Origin: Pseudonocardia endophytica
GTDB taxonomy: Bacteria; Actinomycetota; Actinomycetes; Mycobacteriales; Pseudonocardiaceae
Reading direction: 5' to 3'
Assembly (NCBI RefSeq): GCF_004339565.1
Contig: NZ_SMFZ01000002.1
Coordinates: forward strand, 2,480,001-2,544,000
DNA length: 64,000 bases
The notes beneath the pieces are model-generated. The model ran no database searches. It saw only the letters and a program-made list of their open reading frames with translations, and was not told the DNA's origin. Position 1 is the stretch's first letter, and every line of letters starts with the position of its first letter. Of the stretch, positions 16,297 to 24,348 are shown piece by piece. The position numbers and the translations under genes are program-made.

Positions 16297-17547
16297 TTAA
16301 GTCCGTGCTGGTCGCGGCACCGATACCGGCTGAATCCACAGAGGACGGCTGTAGGTCTCGTCGAGCACGACCGCGCTCGCGGCGACGCCGAGCGCGCCCG
16401 GCCCGAACGAGCTGGCGACCACGGCGTCCGCCGGATCCGGGCGTGCGTGCGAGAGCCGCCCGACCTCCGCGTGCAGCACGTCGAGCAGCTCGGGGCGACG
16501 GGCCAGGCCCGCCTCGCTCACCACGAGGATCTCCGGGTTGATCACGTCGATCAACAGCGCGACGACCCGGGCCACGAGCCCGATCCGGTCGCGGAACAGG
16601 TCGACGGCCCACGGCTCGTTCGCCTCCAGCGACGTCAGGACATCGGCGAACGTCGCGTCCGGCAGCAGGTTCCGCCTGCGGACGTGTGCGGTCAGCTGTC
16701 GGTCGGCGACCGTCGCCTGTACGCAGCCGCTTCGCCCGCACGGGCAGCTGGCCGCCGGCAGGATCGTTCCCGCGCCGGTGTGCAGGTGGCTGACGTCGCC
16801 GGCGGCCGAGCGGGGGCCGTGCAGCACCGTGTCCCCGGTCGCGATGGCCGCGTCCACGACGTTGCCCACGAACAGGTGTACCTGGCTGCTGCGGGCGCGC
16901 GTCCGGTGGTCGCCGATCAGCTGCTCGGCCTTGGCGAGCGCACGCGAATGGCTCTCCACCCGCACCGGGATCCCGAGGGTGTCCTCCAGCACCCGGCCGA
17001 CCTCGACGTCGGTCCAGCCCAGCTGTGCGTGCCGGACCACGACGCCGCTCTCGGGGTCCACCCAGCCACCGGTGGCGACGCCGACGCCGAGCGGTGCGCG
17101 GCCCTCGGCGTGCTCGTCGAGCAGGGTGGGCGTACGTGATCCGATGTCGGCCAGCACGGCCAACGGGGACGGGTCCCGGTGCGGCGTCCGCCGCTCGGCC
17201 AGCACGCGGCCGCGGAGGTCGGTCAGGACGAACGTCCAGTGCAGCAAGGCGATGTGGACGCCGACGACCACGTGGCGCCGGACGTCGACGTCCACCGGAA
17301 CGTGCGGCCGACCGACGACGGCACGCGCAGGCCGCACCGGGCGTTCGCGCAGCAGGCCGAGCTCGCTCAGCTCGGCGCACTGCCTGCTCACCGCGGCGCC
17401 GCTCAACCCCGTGAGACGGGCGATCGTGCTGCGGGGCAACGGGCCGTGGTCGAGAACTGCGCGCAGGACCACCGACGCCGTGCTCGTGCGTCGGTCACCG
17501 GGCGGTTCGGGACGGGTGGTGGGGACGTCGGCTCGCGCGAGGGTCAT
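16297..17547 (-). CDS. ROK-family transcriptional repressor
   Basis: 416 aa. A MarR-like winged helix at about 22-70 (STIARLTGLSGAAVSRQCAELSELGLL) is followed by a ROK fold. The zinc motif CPCGRSGC (Cys268, 270, 275) is complete, but the ATP phosphate motif DxGxT is replaced by VVGVHIALLHW, so it is a regulator and not a sugar kinase. ROK repressors normally sense sugars or sugar phosphates. Its place directly upstream of the tauD-ssu operon suggests control of sulfonate uptake, possibly of a sugar-linked sulfonate (inferred). Its own transcript starts with the Cys leader at 17626-17742. Confidence 0.85.
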   Translation of the reverse strand: MTLARADVPTTRPEPPGDRRTSTASVVLRAVLDHGPLPRSTIARLTGLSGAAVSRQCAELSELGLLRERPVRPARAVVGRPHVPVDVDVRRHVVVGVHIALLHWTFVLTDLRGRVLAERRTPHRDPSPLAVLADIGSRTPTLLDEHAEGRAPLGVGVATGGWVDPESGVVVRHAQLGWTDVEVGRVLEDTLGIPVRVESHSRALAKAEQLIGDHRTRARSSQVHLFVGNVVDAAIATGDTVLHGPRSAAGDVSHLHTGAGTILPAASCPCGRSGCVQATVADRQLTAHVRRRNLLPDATFADVLTSLEANEPWAVDLFRDRIGLVARVVALLIDVINPEILVVSEAGLARRPELLDVLHAEVGRLSHARPDPADAVVASSFGPGALGVAASAVVLDETYSRPLWIQPVSVPRPART

Positions 17548-17625
17548 GGCTGTCCGGATCTGCTCGGCGGACGGGGCACCGAAGCGTCGAGGGCGCCCGG
17601 GGCGGACCCTCGGACGCGGACGGCT

Positions 17626-17742
17626 TCAGCGGGGGGCGACCGCGGAACAGATGGCGCTGGCCTGACGTCGCAGATCGACGTGCCGACGGGAACGGAGGTC
17701 GGACGCCTGCGCGATGACACTGACGCACCGGAGACCGATCAC
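17626..17742 (-). CDS. Cysteine leader peptide upstream of the ROK gene
   Basis: A 38-codon frame, GTG at 17742, containing SRRHVDLRRQASAIC followed by seven codons (SAVAPR and stop). The RRHVDLRR..SAIC signature is typical of small leader peptides found ahead of sulfur-metabolism operons in actinomycetes (recalled, not searched). A further Cys is at position 6. TACTGT ends six bases before the GTG, so translation is probably leaderless. The ROK start lies about 80 bases downstream. The role proposed is attenuation by cysteine availability. Confidence 0.65.
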   Translation of the reverse strand: MIGLRCVSVIAQASDLRSRRHVDLRRQASAICSAVAPR

Positions 17743-17748
17743 CGGGCG

Positions 17749-17776
17749 ACAGTAACAGTGCGGCGCGCGTCGTTCA
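17749..17776 (-). promoter_or_regulatory. Promoter of the leaderless Cys leader
   Basis: On the minus strand TGAACG (17771-17776) and TACTGT (17749-17754) are spaced by 16 bp, with the -10 ending six bases before the GTG of the leader. The same elements occur in copy A with TACTGT changed to CACTGT. Confidence 0.5.
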
Positions 17777-17854
17777 CGACATCGTGAAGCCCGACGGCCG
17801 GGTGCTTCGCCGCGCTGCTCGAGGCCGCGGACCTGAGCCTACCCGGCGTCGTCC

Positions 17855-18126
17855 CTAGTGGACTGTGCAGTGTCGTCGAGGCGCGCCGGGGAAGCGGTCC
17901 GGTGCCGTCCGGATCTCGCGGACCAGCGCGAAGTGGTCGTGGAACGACTGGTCGGGGAGTAGCCACTCGTAGGCGAGCTCGACGAGTGTGCGGCCTCCAG
18001 GTCCTCGATCCGTCCGCCGAGGGCAGCGAGGGCGGTGCGGTACGCGGTGCCGTCGGGATGACGGGCCGGTCGTGTCGTTCGCCACCACGGTGCCAATGGC
18101 GCCACGGGTCGGCCGACCCAAGTCAC
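17855..18126 (-). pseudogene. Possible frameshifted gene fragment
   Basis: Two minus-strand frames each look protein-like over part of the segment: one reads TAYRTALAALGGRIEDLEA and the next frame continues LVELAYEWLLPDQSFHDHF, then ALVREIRTAPDRFPG before a stop. A single-base shift would join them. No family was recognised. The segment lies in an otherwise empty 450-base gap (17743-18193) before the plus-strand catabolic operon. No start or ribosome-binding site was found. Confidence 0.3.
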
Positions 18127-18193
18127 ATCCCCCCGGGTGTCAAGCAGGCAGGATCCGTCCGGTCAGTCGCCGGACGCGGAGGCGGTGTCGCCC

Positions 18194-19060
18194 ATGAAGA
18201 TCGGCCTGCAGCTCTCGGACTTCACCGTCCCCGGCGGTCCGCCTGCGCTCGCGACGACGCTGCGGCGGGTCGCGACCGTCGCGGAGGACGCGGGTTTCGC
18301 GCGACTGGCGGTCGCGGACCACCTGTGGCAGATCCCGGCGAACGGGTCGGCCGAGAGCGAGATGCTCGAGGCCTACACGACGCTGGGCTTCCTTGCGGCC
18401 TGTACGTCGCGGGTCGAGCTGCTGACCTGGGTGAGCGCGGTGACGTTCCGCGAACCGGCGCTGCTGACCAAGTGCGTGACCACGCTGGACGTCCTCAGCG
18501 GCGGCCGGGCGTGGCTGGGCGTCGGCGCGGGCTGGTACGCGGACGAGGCCCGCGGGCTCGGGCTGCCGTTCCCGCCCACGGCGGAGCGCTTCGACCGGCT
18601 GGAGGAGACGCTCCAGATCTGCCTGCAGATGTGGTCCGACGAGGACAAGCCGTACGCGGGCAGGCACTACACGCTGGAGCGGACGCTCAACGCGCCGCAG
18701 CCGCTGCGCCGTCCACCGATCCTGGTGGCGGGTGGGGGTGAGCGGCGCACGCTGCGTCTCGTCGCCCGGTACGCGGACGCGTGCAACCTGTTCGCCTCAC
18801 CGGAGCTCGAACGGAAGCTGGACGTCCTGCGCGAGCACTGCGCGGCCGTCGGACGCGACTACGACGACATCGAGAAGACCGTCGTGCTCCCCCTGGATCC
18901 CGGCCCGCGCGGCGAGCACGTGGGGGCGATCGTCGACGAGCTGGACCGGCTGGCCCGGATGGGGTTCACCCACGCCCACGGCCGGGTCCCGGGGGCGGCC
19001 GCGATCGCCCCACTGGATCTGTTCGGGGAGCGGATCATCCCGGCGGCCGCGGCGCTGTGA
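18194..19060 (+). CDS. LLM class F420-dependent oxidoreductase
   Basis: 288 aa, the short LLM type that uses coenzyme F420. MKIGLQLSDFTVPGG, ARLAVADHLWQIP, GRAWLGVGAGWYADEARGLGLPFP and the PPILVAGGGERRTLRLVARYADACNLF signature (phosphate and F420 binding) are all present. These enzymes carry hydride to or from alcohols, aldehydes or enoates. The ATG at 18194 begins the homologous region and GGAGG lies upstream. It is the first gene of the long catabolic operon ending at 32176, so it may catalyse the first redox step. Confidence 0.88.
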   Translation: MKIGLQLSDFTVPGGPPALATTLRRVATVAEDAGFARLAVADHLWQIPANGSAESEMLEAYTTLGFLAACTSRVELLTWVSAVTFREPALLTKCVTTLDVLSGGRAWLGVGAGWYADEARGLGLPFPPTAERFDRLEETLQICLQMWSDEDKPYAGRHYTLERTLNAPQPLRRPPILVAGGGERRTLRLVARYADACNLFASPELERKLDVLREHCAAVGRDYDDIEKTVVLPLDPGPRGEHVGAIVDELDRLARMGFTHAHGRVPGAAAIAPLDLFGERIIPAAAAL

Positions 19061-19131
19061 GCGGACCTGGGTCACAGACCCGGCCACGCGGCACGGCGAC
19101 CATGGCCGCGGACGCGGAAGGAGGCGACGAC

Positions 19132-20052
19132 GTGGACGCGACAGGGCGGCGATGGACGGTCCCGACGTCGGACGACGTACGGCTGGCGGTGACCGAGACC
19201 GGGAGCGGCACTCCGATCCTGCTCCTGCACGAGTACGCGGGGGACCAGCGCAGCTGGGCCGCGCAGGTCGCGGACCTCGCCGCCGACCACCGGTGCATCA
19301 CGTTCGCCGCGCGTGGTTACCTGCCGTCCGACGTCCCGTCCGATCCCGCGGCGTACTCGTGGCGGCGCGCCGTGGACGACGCCGTCGCGGTGCTCGACGC
19401 GCTCGGCGTCGGGTCCGCCCACGTCGTCGGTCTGTCGATGGGCGGGTACACGGCCCTGCAGCTGGGCCTGCGCCATCCCGACCGGGTCCGTTCGATCCTG
19501 GCCGCGAGCGTCGGGTCGGGCTCCGACCCGACGACGCGTGCGGCGTACCTCGCGGAGACCGGCGCGGTCGCCGCCGCGCTGCGCTCGCGCGGGGCCGGGC
19601 ACGTGGGCCGGCGGATGGCGGACGGGCCCAGCCGGATCCAGCTCAAGGCGGCCGACCGGGCGGCGTGGGACGCGATGGTCGCGCAGTTCGCCGGGTTCTC
19701 CGTCGAGGGACTGGCGCACACGATCGTCGAGGTCCAGGGCCGCAGGCCCGCCCTGCACGACCTGGTCGACGACCTCGCCGGGCTCGCGGCGCCCCTGCTC
19801 GCCGTCGCCGGGGACGAGGACGAGGCCTGCCTGTCGACCGGCCTGCTGCTCAAGCGGACCGTCCCCGCCTGCGGACTGGCCGTGCTGCCGAACGGCGGGC
19901 ACGTGCCGAACCTGGAGGACCCGCACCGCTTCACCGCCCTGCTGCGCTGGTTCCTGGCCCGTGTGCGGTCGGGGTCGTGGCCCCGACGGGACCCCCGGTC
20001 CCGGGCGACCTTGCAGTTCGACATGGATCGGCCCGAGTCTGTTGTCCGGTAA
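19132..20052 (+). CDS. Alpha/beta hydrolase
   Basis: 306 aa. Oxyanion-hole region LLLHEYAGDQRSW, nucleophile elbow VVGLSMGG with Ser, acid AVAGDEDEACL and His in NGGHVPNLEDP give a complete triad. Similar enzymes hydrolyse esters, lactones or C-C bonds of ring-cleavage products. The GTG at 19132 was preferred to an ATG at 19102 because GGAAGGAGG lies 7 bases before it. Next to an F420 oxidoreductase and CoA-activating genes, a lactonase or esterase step is plausible. Confidence 0.85.
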   Translation: MDATGRRWTVPTSDDVRLAVTETGSGTPILLLHEYAGDQRSWAAQVADLAADHRCITFAARGYLPSDVPSDPAAYSWRRAVDDAVAVLDALGVGSAHVVGLSMGGYTALQLGLRHPDRVRSILAASVGSGSDPTTRAAYLAETGAVAAALRSRGAGHVGRRMADGPSRIQLKAADRAAWDAMVAQFAGFSVEGLAHTIVEVQGRRPALHDLVDDLAGLAAPLLAVAGDEDEACLSTGLLLKRTVPACGLAVLPNGGHVPNLEDPHRFTALLRWFLARVRSGSWPRRDPRSRATLQFDMDRPESVVR

Positions 20053-20098
20053 CGGCGTCCTCGTGCAGGGGAACCCCGGCGACGAGGCGAGGTGCGAG

Positions 20099-20797
20099 AT
20101 GAACCCCCGTGCACTGCAGGCGTGGTCGAGGAGCTTCCTGTCCGACCAGGACCCGCAGATCCGGGACACGCTGCTCGGGGACAGCCGGGTCGCGACCTAC
20201 CCGGCCGGGGCGGTCATCTGCCGGGCGAACGACGACTACCGTGTCGCCCTCATCCACAGTGGACGGGTACGGGCAGCGATCACGTCGTGGGACGGCCGCG
20301 AGGTCACCACGCGCTACATGACCGTCGGGCAGATCACCGCCGTCCCCGCGATGCTGACGCACGGGGCGCCCGCCTCGCTGCATGCGGTCACCGCCTGCGA
20401 GGTGTCGGTCCTGAACCCCGACACGTTCCGGCGTCTCATGCTCCGGCATCCCGAGCTGAGCTACCGGGTGGCCGTCTACCTGGCCGAGTCCACCTACGAG
20501 ACGGTCGCCTACTACGAGGACAACCTGTTCGGATCCGTGCAGCAGCGGGTGAGCAGGCACCTGCTCGAGATGGCGACGCCGACCGCCCGTGGCCTGCTCG
20601 TGCAGACCGACCAGACGGAGCTGGCCAACGCGATCGGCTCGGTACGGGAGGTCGTCGCGCGGGCGTTGAAGAAGCTGACCGACACCGGCGCGATCCGCCG
20701 CTCGCGACGGCAGATCTGGATCGAGGACCCGGCCCGGCTGCGCTCGCTGGCGTCGAGCCCGCTGGGCGGCTGGACCCGGGACTCGGACCCGTCGTGA
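20099..20797 (+). CDS. Crp/Fnr-family transcriptional regulator
   Basis: 232 aa. The N-terminal cyclic-nucleotide-binding-like beta roll (YPAGAVICRANDDYRVALIHSG to about 130) lacks the PRS phosphate cassette for cAMP, so another ligand is likely. A long dimer helix (ESTYETVAYYEDNLFGSVQQRVSRHLLEM) leads to the HTH, DQTELANAIGSVREVVARALKKL. It is embedded inside the catabolic operon, with its stop overlapping the next GTG (GTGA). It is therefore probably a pathway-specific regulator sensing the substrate or a CoA intermediate. Confidence 0.88.
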   Translation: MNPRALQAWSRSFLSDQDPQIRDTLLGDSRVATYPAGAVICRANDDYRVALIHSGRVRAAITSWDGREVTTRYMTVGQITAVPAMLTHGAPASLHAVTACEVSVLNPDTFRRLMLRHPELSYRVAVYLAESTYETVAYYEDNLFGSVQQRVSRHLLEMATPTARGLLVQTDQTELANAIGSVREVVARALKKLTDTGAIRRSRRQIWIEDPARLRSLASSPLGGWTRDSDPS

Positions 20798-21723
20798 GCA
20801 CCTACGCACTGGACGCCGAGCTGCGCGCGGCCGCGGCTGCCCTGCCCCGGATCGACCGGACCGACGTGGCGCGGGCCCGGCGGATCACGGCGAGTCCCTC
20901 TCCGCCCGCGCCTCCCGACGACGTCACCGTCTCCGACCACACCGTCCGCGCCGCCGACGGGCACGACGTCCGGCTGCGGATGTACCGGCCGGACCGCGCC
21001 ACCGGCGACGGGGCCGTCTACCACGTGCACGGTGGCGGCTTCGTGCTCGGCGGCCTGGGTTCGGACCACCTCCGCACCGTCGAGATCGCGCGGGAGACCG
21101 GCGCCGCCGTCGTGTCGGTCGGGTACCGGCTGGCACCCGAGTGGCCGTTCCCGGCCCCGGTCGACGACGTCTACACCGGACTGACCGGTCTGCCCGACCT
21201 GGACATCGATCCCGCGCGGGTCGTCCTGCACGGTGTCAGCGCGGGCGGCGGGCTCGCCGCCGCGGCGGCGCTGATGGCCCGCGACCGGGGCACACCACCG
21301 GTCCGCGGCCTGGTCCTCGTCTCGCCGATGCTGGACGACCGGCTCGCGACCGCCAGCAGCCTGCGGTTCACCGACACCCCGGCCCTGACGCGACGTGACC
21401 TGCAGATCTGCTGGTCGGCCTACCTCGGGGCCCTCGCGCCGGGCAGTGCCGAGGTGCCGGCGTACGCCGCACCGGCACGGGCCCTCGACCTCCGGGGACT
21501 CCCGCGCACGTACGTCGCGGCGGCGGAGCTCGACCCGCTGCGCGACGAGGCGGTCGCGTTCGCGCAGTCGCTGCTGGGCGCCGGCGTCCCCGTCGAGCTG
21601 CACCTGTTCCCGGGCACCTACCACGGCTCGGTCCTGGTCCGGGGCGCCGCGGTGAGCGAGCGCCAGACAGCGGAGGAGGGCGTCGTGCTGCGCACGATGC
21701 TCGGCCCGGAAGGAGATCGGTAG
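20794..21723 (+). CDS. Alpha/beta hydrolase, hormone-sensitive-lipase family
   Basis: 309 aa. HSL hallmark HVHGGGFVLGG forms the oxyanion hole; the nucleophile elbow is GVSAGGGL, the acid AELDPLRDEAV and the His TYHGS. This family hydrolyses short acyl esters. The GTG start overlaps the Crp stop, and the TAG stop is immediately followed by the CoA-transferase GTG, so translation is coupled on both sides. It may de-esterify a pathway intermediate made by a Baeyer-Villiger-type oxidation (inferred). Confidence 0.87.
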   Translation: MSTYALDAELRAAAAALPRIDRTDVARARRITASPSPPAPPDDVTVSDHTVRAADGHDVRLRMYRPDRATGDGAVYHVHGGGFVLGGLGSDHLRTVEIARETGAAVVSVGYRLAPEWPFPAPVDDVYTGLTGLPDLDIDPARVVLHGVSAGGGLAAAAALMARDRGTPPVRGLVLVSPMLDDRLATASSLRFTDTPALTRRDLQICWSAYLGALAPGSAEVPAYAAPARALDLRGLPRTYVAAAELDPLRDEAVAFAQSLLGAGVPVELHLFPGTYHGSVLVRGAAVSERQTAEEGVVLRTMLGPEGDR

Positions 21724-22914
21724 GTGCACTTCCTCGCGGGTGTCCGGGTCCTGGACGTCACCGGCGCCCTGGCCGGTCCGTACTGCACGACGATCCTGTC
21801 CGACCTCGGCGCGGAGGTGATCAAGGTCGAGCCGGTCGAGGGGGACGCACTGCGCCGCAGGCTCGTGGGCGACGAGCAGACCCCGCTGCCGTTCGACATG
21901 ATCCACCGCAACAAGCGCAGCCTGGCCGTCGACATCCGGTCCGAACGCGGGCGGGACGTCGTGAAGGCGCTGGCCGCACGCTCGGACGTGCTGGTGGAGA
22001 ACTTCCGGGTCGGTGCCATGGCGCGCCGGGGCCTGTCCTACGACGACCTCAAGGGCGACTGCCCCGACCTCGTGTACTGCTCGATCTCCGGGTTCGGGCA
22101 GTTCGGGCCGATGCGCGACGCGAAGGGCATCGACCTCGTCGCGCAGGCCTACGGGGGGCTGCTGAGCGTCACCGGCAGCACGGGTGGCGACCTCGCGAAG
22201 GCGGGCTATCCCATCGGGGACCTCGGCACCGGGATGTGGGGGGCGATCGGGGTGCTCGCGGCGCTGCTGCGGGCCAGGGCGGGACACGGCGGTGCCTACA
22301 TCGACGTCTCGCTCGCGGACACCATCGCTGGCTGGTCGGTCTGGGAGGTCGCCGACTTCGTCGGCACCGGTACCGCGCCCGGTCCGCTGGGGACCGCGCA
22401 CCGTCTCACCGCGCCGTACGAGGCCTTCACGTGCTCCGACGGCGAGACCCTGGTGATCGGCGCGACCGAGCGGTCGTGGAAGGACCTGTGCGCCGTGCTG
22501 GCGGTCGATCTGTCCGCCGACCCGCGCTTCGACGGCGAGTACGCCCGCTTCACCCGTCGCGCGGAGCTCGCCGACCTGCTGCAGCAGCGGTTCGGCACGG
22601 CACCGCGGGACCACTGGATCGAGCGGCTCCGGGAAGCGGGAGTCCCCTGTGGACCGGTCAACGACGTCCCGGGGATGCTCGCCGACCCGCAGTACGCCGC
22701 GCGCCGGATGTTCCCGGGCGAGGGACCCGGCGACGCGGAACGGTTCGGGCAGCGGCGGATCGTGAACACCCCGCTCGTCGCCGACGGCGCCCCCCGTGCC
22801 CACCGGAGGGCCCCTGCGGTCGGTGAGGACACGCTCGCGCTGCTCGCCGAGATCGGGATCGAGGGGGAGGTCGCCAGGACGCTGGTCCGCGACCACGTGG
22901 TGGGGCGGGAATGA
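21724..22914 (+). CDS. Class III CoA-transferase (CaiB/BaiF family)
   Basis: 396 aa, full length. FLAGVRVLDVTGALAGPYCTTILSDLGAEVIKVEP is the diagnostic N-terminus. The catalytic aspartate is expected in YPIGDLGTGMWG (about residue 165), followed by APYEAFTCSDGETLVIGA and GVPCGPVNDVPGMLADP. It moves CoA from a donor acyl-CoA to a carboxylic acid, activating the pathway acid for beta-oxidation-like steps. It is followed by a crotonase that overlaps by 4 bases. Confidence 0.92.
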   Translation: MHFLAGVRVLDVTGALAGPYCTTILSDLGAEVIKVEPVEGDALRRRLVGDEQTPLPFDMIHRNKRSLAVDIRSERGRDVVKALAARSDVLVENFRVGAMARRGLSYDDLKGDCPDLVYCSISGFGQFGPMRDAKGIDLVAQAYGGLLSVTGSTGGDLAKAGYPIGDLGTGMWGAIGVLAALLRARAGHGGAYIDVSLADTIAGWSVWEVADFVGTGTAPGPLGTAHRLTAPYEAFTCSDGETLVIGATERSWKDLCAVLAVDLSADPRFDGEYARFTRRAELADLLQQRFGTAPRDHWIERLREAGVPCGPVNDVPGMLADPQYAARRMFPGEGPGDAERFGQRRIVNTPLVADGAPRAHRRAPAVGEDTLALLAEIGIEGEVARTLVRDHVVGRE

Positions 22915-23546
22915 CCGTCACGCTCGACGTCACCGACCGGGTCGCCCGCATCACGCTCGACCGGCCCGCCAAGCGCAACGCCGTGACCGGCCGGATGTGG
23001 ACGACGCTGCGGCGCCATCTCGACGCGCTCGAGGACCGGGACGTCGTCGCGGTCGTGCTGGGCGGAGCCGGCGGGAGCTTCTCGGCAGGCGCCGACCTCG
23101 ACGAGCTCCGAATCCCGGACCCCGAGCACGTCGGCGGGATCCAGGAGCTCGCCGAGTCCACGGTGCTGCGGCTGCGCGATCTCGCCCCGCCCACGCTCGC
23201 CGTGGTCGACGGCCCGTGCCTCGGGGCCGGCGCCAGCCTCGCCCTGGCCTGCGACCTGCGGATCTGCACGCCACGCTCGCGGTTCGCCATCCCGTCGCTG
23301 CGCCACGGGATCGTCTACGAGCCGGTCCACGTCCAGCGGCTCCTGCAGGTCGTGCGGCCCGGCTCGGCCGCCCTGCTGCTCTACGGCGGCGAGACGTGGG
23401 ACGGGGACGCGGCCGCCCGCCACGGGCTGGTCGACCGGTGCACCGACGACCTGCAGGCCGCCGTCGAGCCGATCCTGGCCGGGCTGCGCACCGCGCCCCG
23501 CCACGCCGTCCTGGCGACGGCCGCGACGCTACGGGCCGGCGGGTAG
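22911..23546 (+). CDS. Short crotonase (enoyl-CoA hydratase/isomerase family), non-canonical active site
   Basis: 211 aa, shorter than the usual 255-270 because the C-terminal trimerisation helices are reduced. Crotonase features RITLDRPAKRNAVT, GGSFSAGADLDEL and the oxyanion loop GAGASLALACDLRICT are present. The two hydratase glutamates are missing: the first falls in AIPSLRHGIVY and the second region reads EPVHVQRL. The reaction may therefore be isomerisation, decarboxylation or CoA-ester hydrolysis rather than hydration. Coupled to the CoA-transferase by ATGA. Confidence 0.85.
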   Translation: MTVTLDVTDRVARITLDRPAKRNAVTGRMWTTLRRHLDALEDRDVVAVVLGGAGGSFSAGADLDELRIPDPEHVGGIQELAESTVLRLRDLAPPTLAVVDGPCLGAGASLALACDLRICTPRSRFAIPSLRHGIVYEPVHVQRLLQVVRPGSAALLLYGGETWDGDAAARHGLVDRCTDDLQAAVEPILAGLRTAPRHAVLATAATLRAGG

Positions 23547-23549
23547 GTC

Positions 23550-24338
23550 GTGGACCTGCAGCTGACCGGCGCCCGCGCCGTCGTGACCGGCGGCTCGGGC
23601 GGTCTCGGCTTGGCCGTGGCGCGCGAGCTCCTCGGAGAGGGAGCGCGGGTCCTCCTCGCGGCACGCGATCCCGACCGCCTTCGCACCGCGGCCGACCACC
23701 TCGGAAGCGACCGCGTGCTCACCGTCCCCACCGACACCACCGACGACGCCTCGGTCCGGGCCATGGTCGGCGAGGTCGTCGCGGCGTGGGGCGGTGTCGA
23801 CGTCCTCGTCAACGCGGCGGCCGAACCGTCTCCCGCCACGCCGCCGGCGCTGGCCGACCTGACCGACCGCGAGATCCACCGCGAGCTCGACACCAAGCTG
23901 ATGGGCTACCTGCGCTGCGCGCGGGCGGTGGCACCCCACATGACCGCGCAGGGCCGCGGGCGGATCGTCAACGTGTCCGGGCTCAACACCCGTCGCACCG
24001 GCTCGATCGCCGGCACGGTCCGCAACGTCGCCGTCGCCGCCCTGACCGCGAACCTGGCCGACGAGCTCGGCCCTGCGGGCGTCGGGGTCACCGTCGTGCA
24101 CCCCGGCCTGGTCGGGACCGACCGCGTGCGCGCACTCGTCACCGCCCGCGCGGCGGCCACCGGGGAGACCGAGGACGACGTGCTGGCCCGCCTCGCCGCC
24201 GGCACGAGCCTGCACCGGCTCGTCACGGCCGAGGAGGTCGCGGCCGTCGTCGCGTTCCTCTGCTCCCCGCGGGCGGCCGGGGTGACCGGCGACGCCGTGA
24301 CCGTCGCGGCCGGGAACCGCGGTTCGGTCCACTACTGA
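23550..24338 (+). CDS. Atypical SDR family protein lacking Tyr and Lys
   Basis: 262 aa, GTG start. The cofactor motif TGGSGGLG and the ARDPDR turn (suggesting NADP) are intact. The Ser of NVSGLN is present, but at +13 and +17 stand Thr and Val (IAGTVRNVAV) where YxxxK belongs, and NNAG reads NAAA. A normal SDR redox mechanism is therefore unlikely. It may be a lyase-like or binding SDR, or a partner subunit for the canonical SDR encoded just downstream at 24349. Confidence 0.82.
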   Translation: MDLQLTGARAVVTGGSGGLGLAVARELLGEGARVLLAARDPDRLRTAADHLGSDRVLTVPTDTTDDASVRAMVGEVVAAWGGVDVLVNAAAEPSPATPPALADLTDREIHRELDTKLMGYLRCARAVAPHMTAQGRGRIVNVSGLNTRRTGSIAGTVRNVAVAALTANLADELGPAGVGVTVVHPGLVGTDRVRALVTARAAATGETEDDVLARLAAGTSLHRLVTAEEVAAVVAFLCSPRAAGVTGDAVTVAAGNRGSVHY

Positions 24339-24348
24339 AGGAGCACCC

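Larger units (their letters stand above)
17601..17778 (-). repeat. Dispersed repeat copy B: intact cysteine-leader promoter module
   Basis: Partner of the copy at 5661-5832. It spans the promoter and the complete leader sORF, and similarity extends over the whole segment with scattered substitutions and small indels. This copy keeps the cysteine codons, the stop codon and the better -10 hexamer. Confidence 0.65.

Noticed and set aside
16297..17547. ROK protein as a sugar kinase
   Set aside because: The ATP-binding DxGxT motif is missing and an N-terminal HTH is present, so it is a regulator.
20512..22896. Minus-strand open frame of nearly 800 codons opposite the hydrolase and CoA-transferase
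   Set aside because: Shadow of well-supported plus-strand genes; no recognisable motif or ribosome-binding site.
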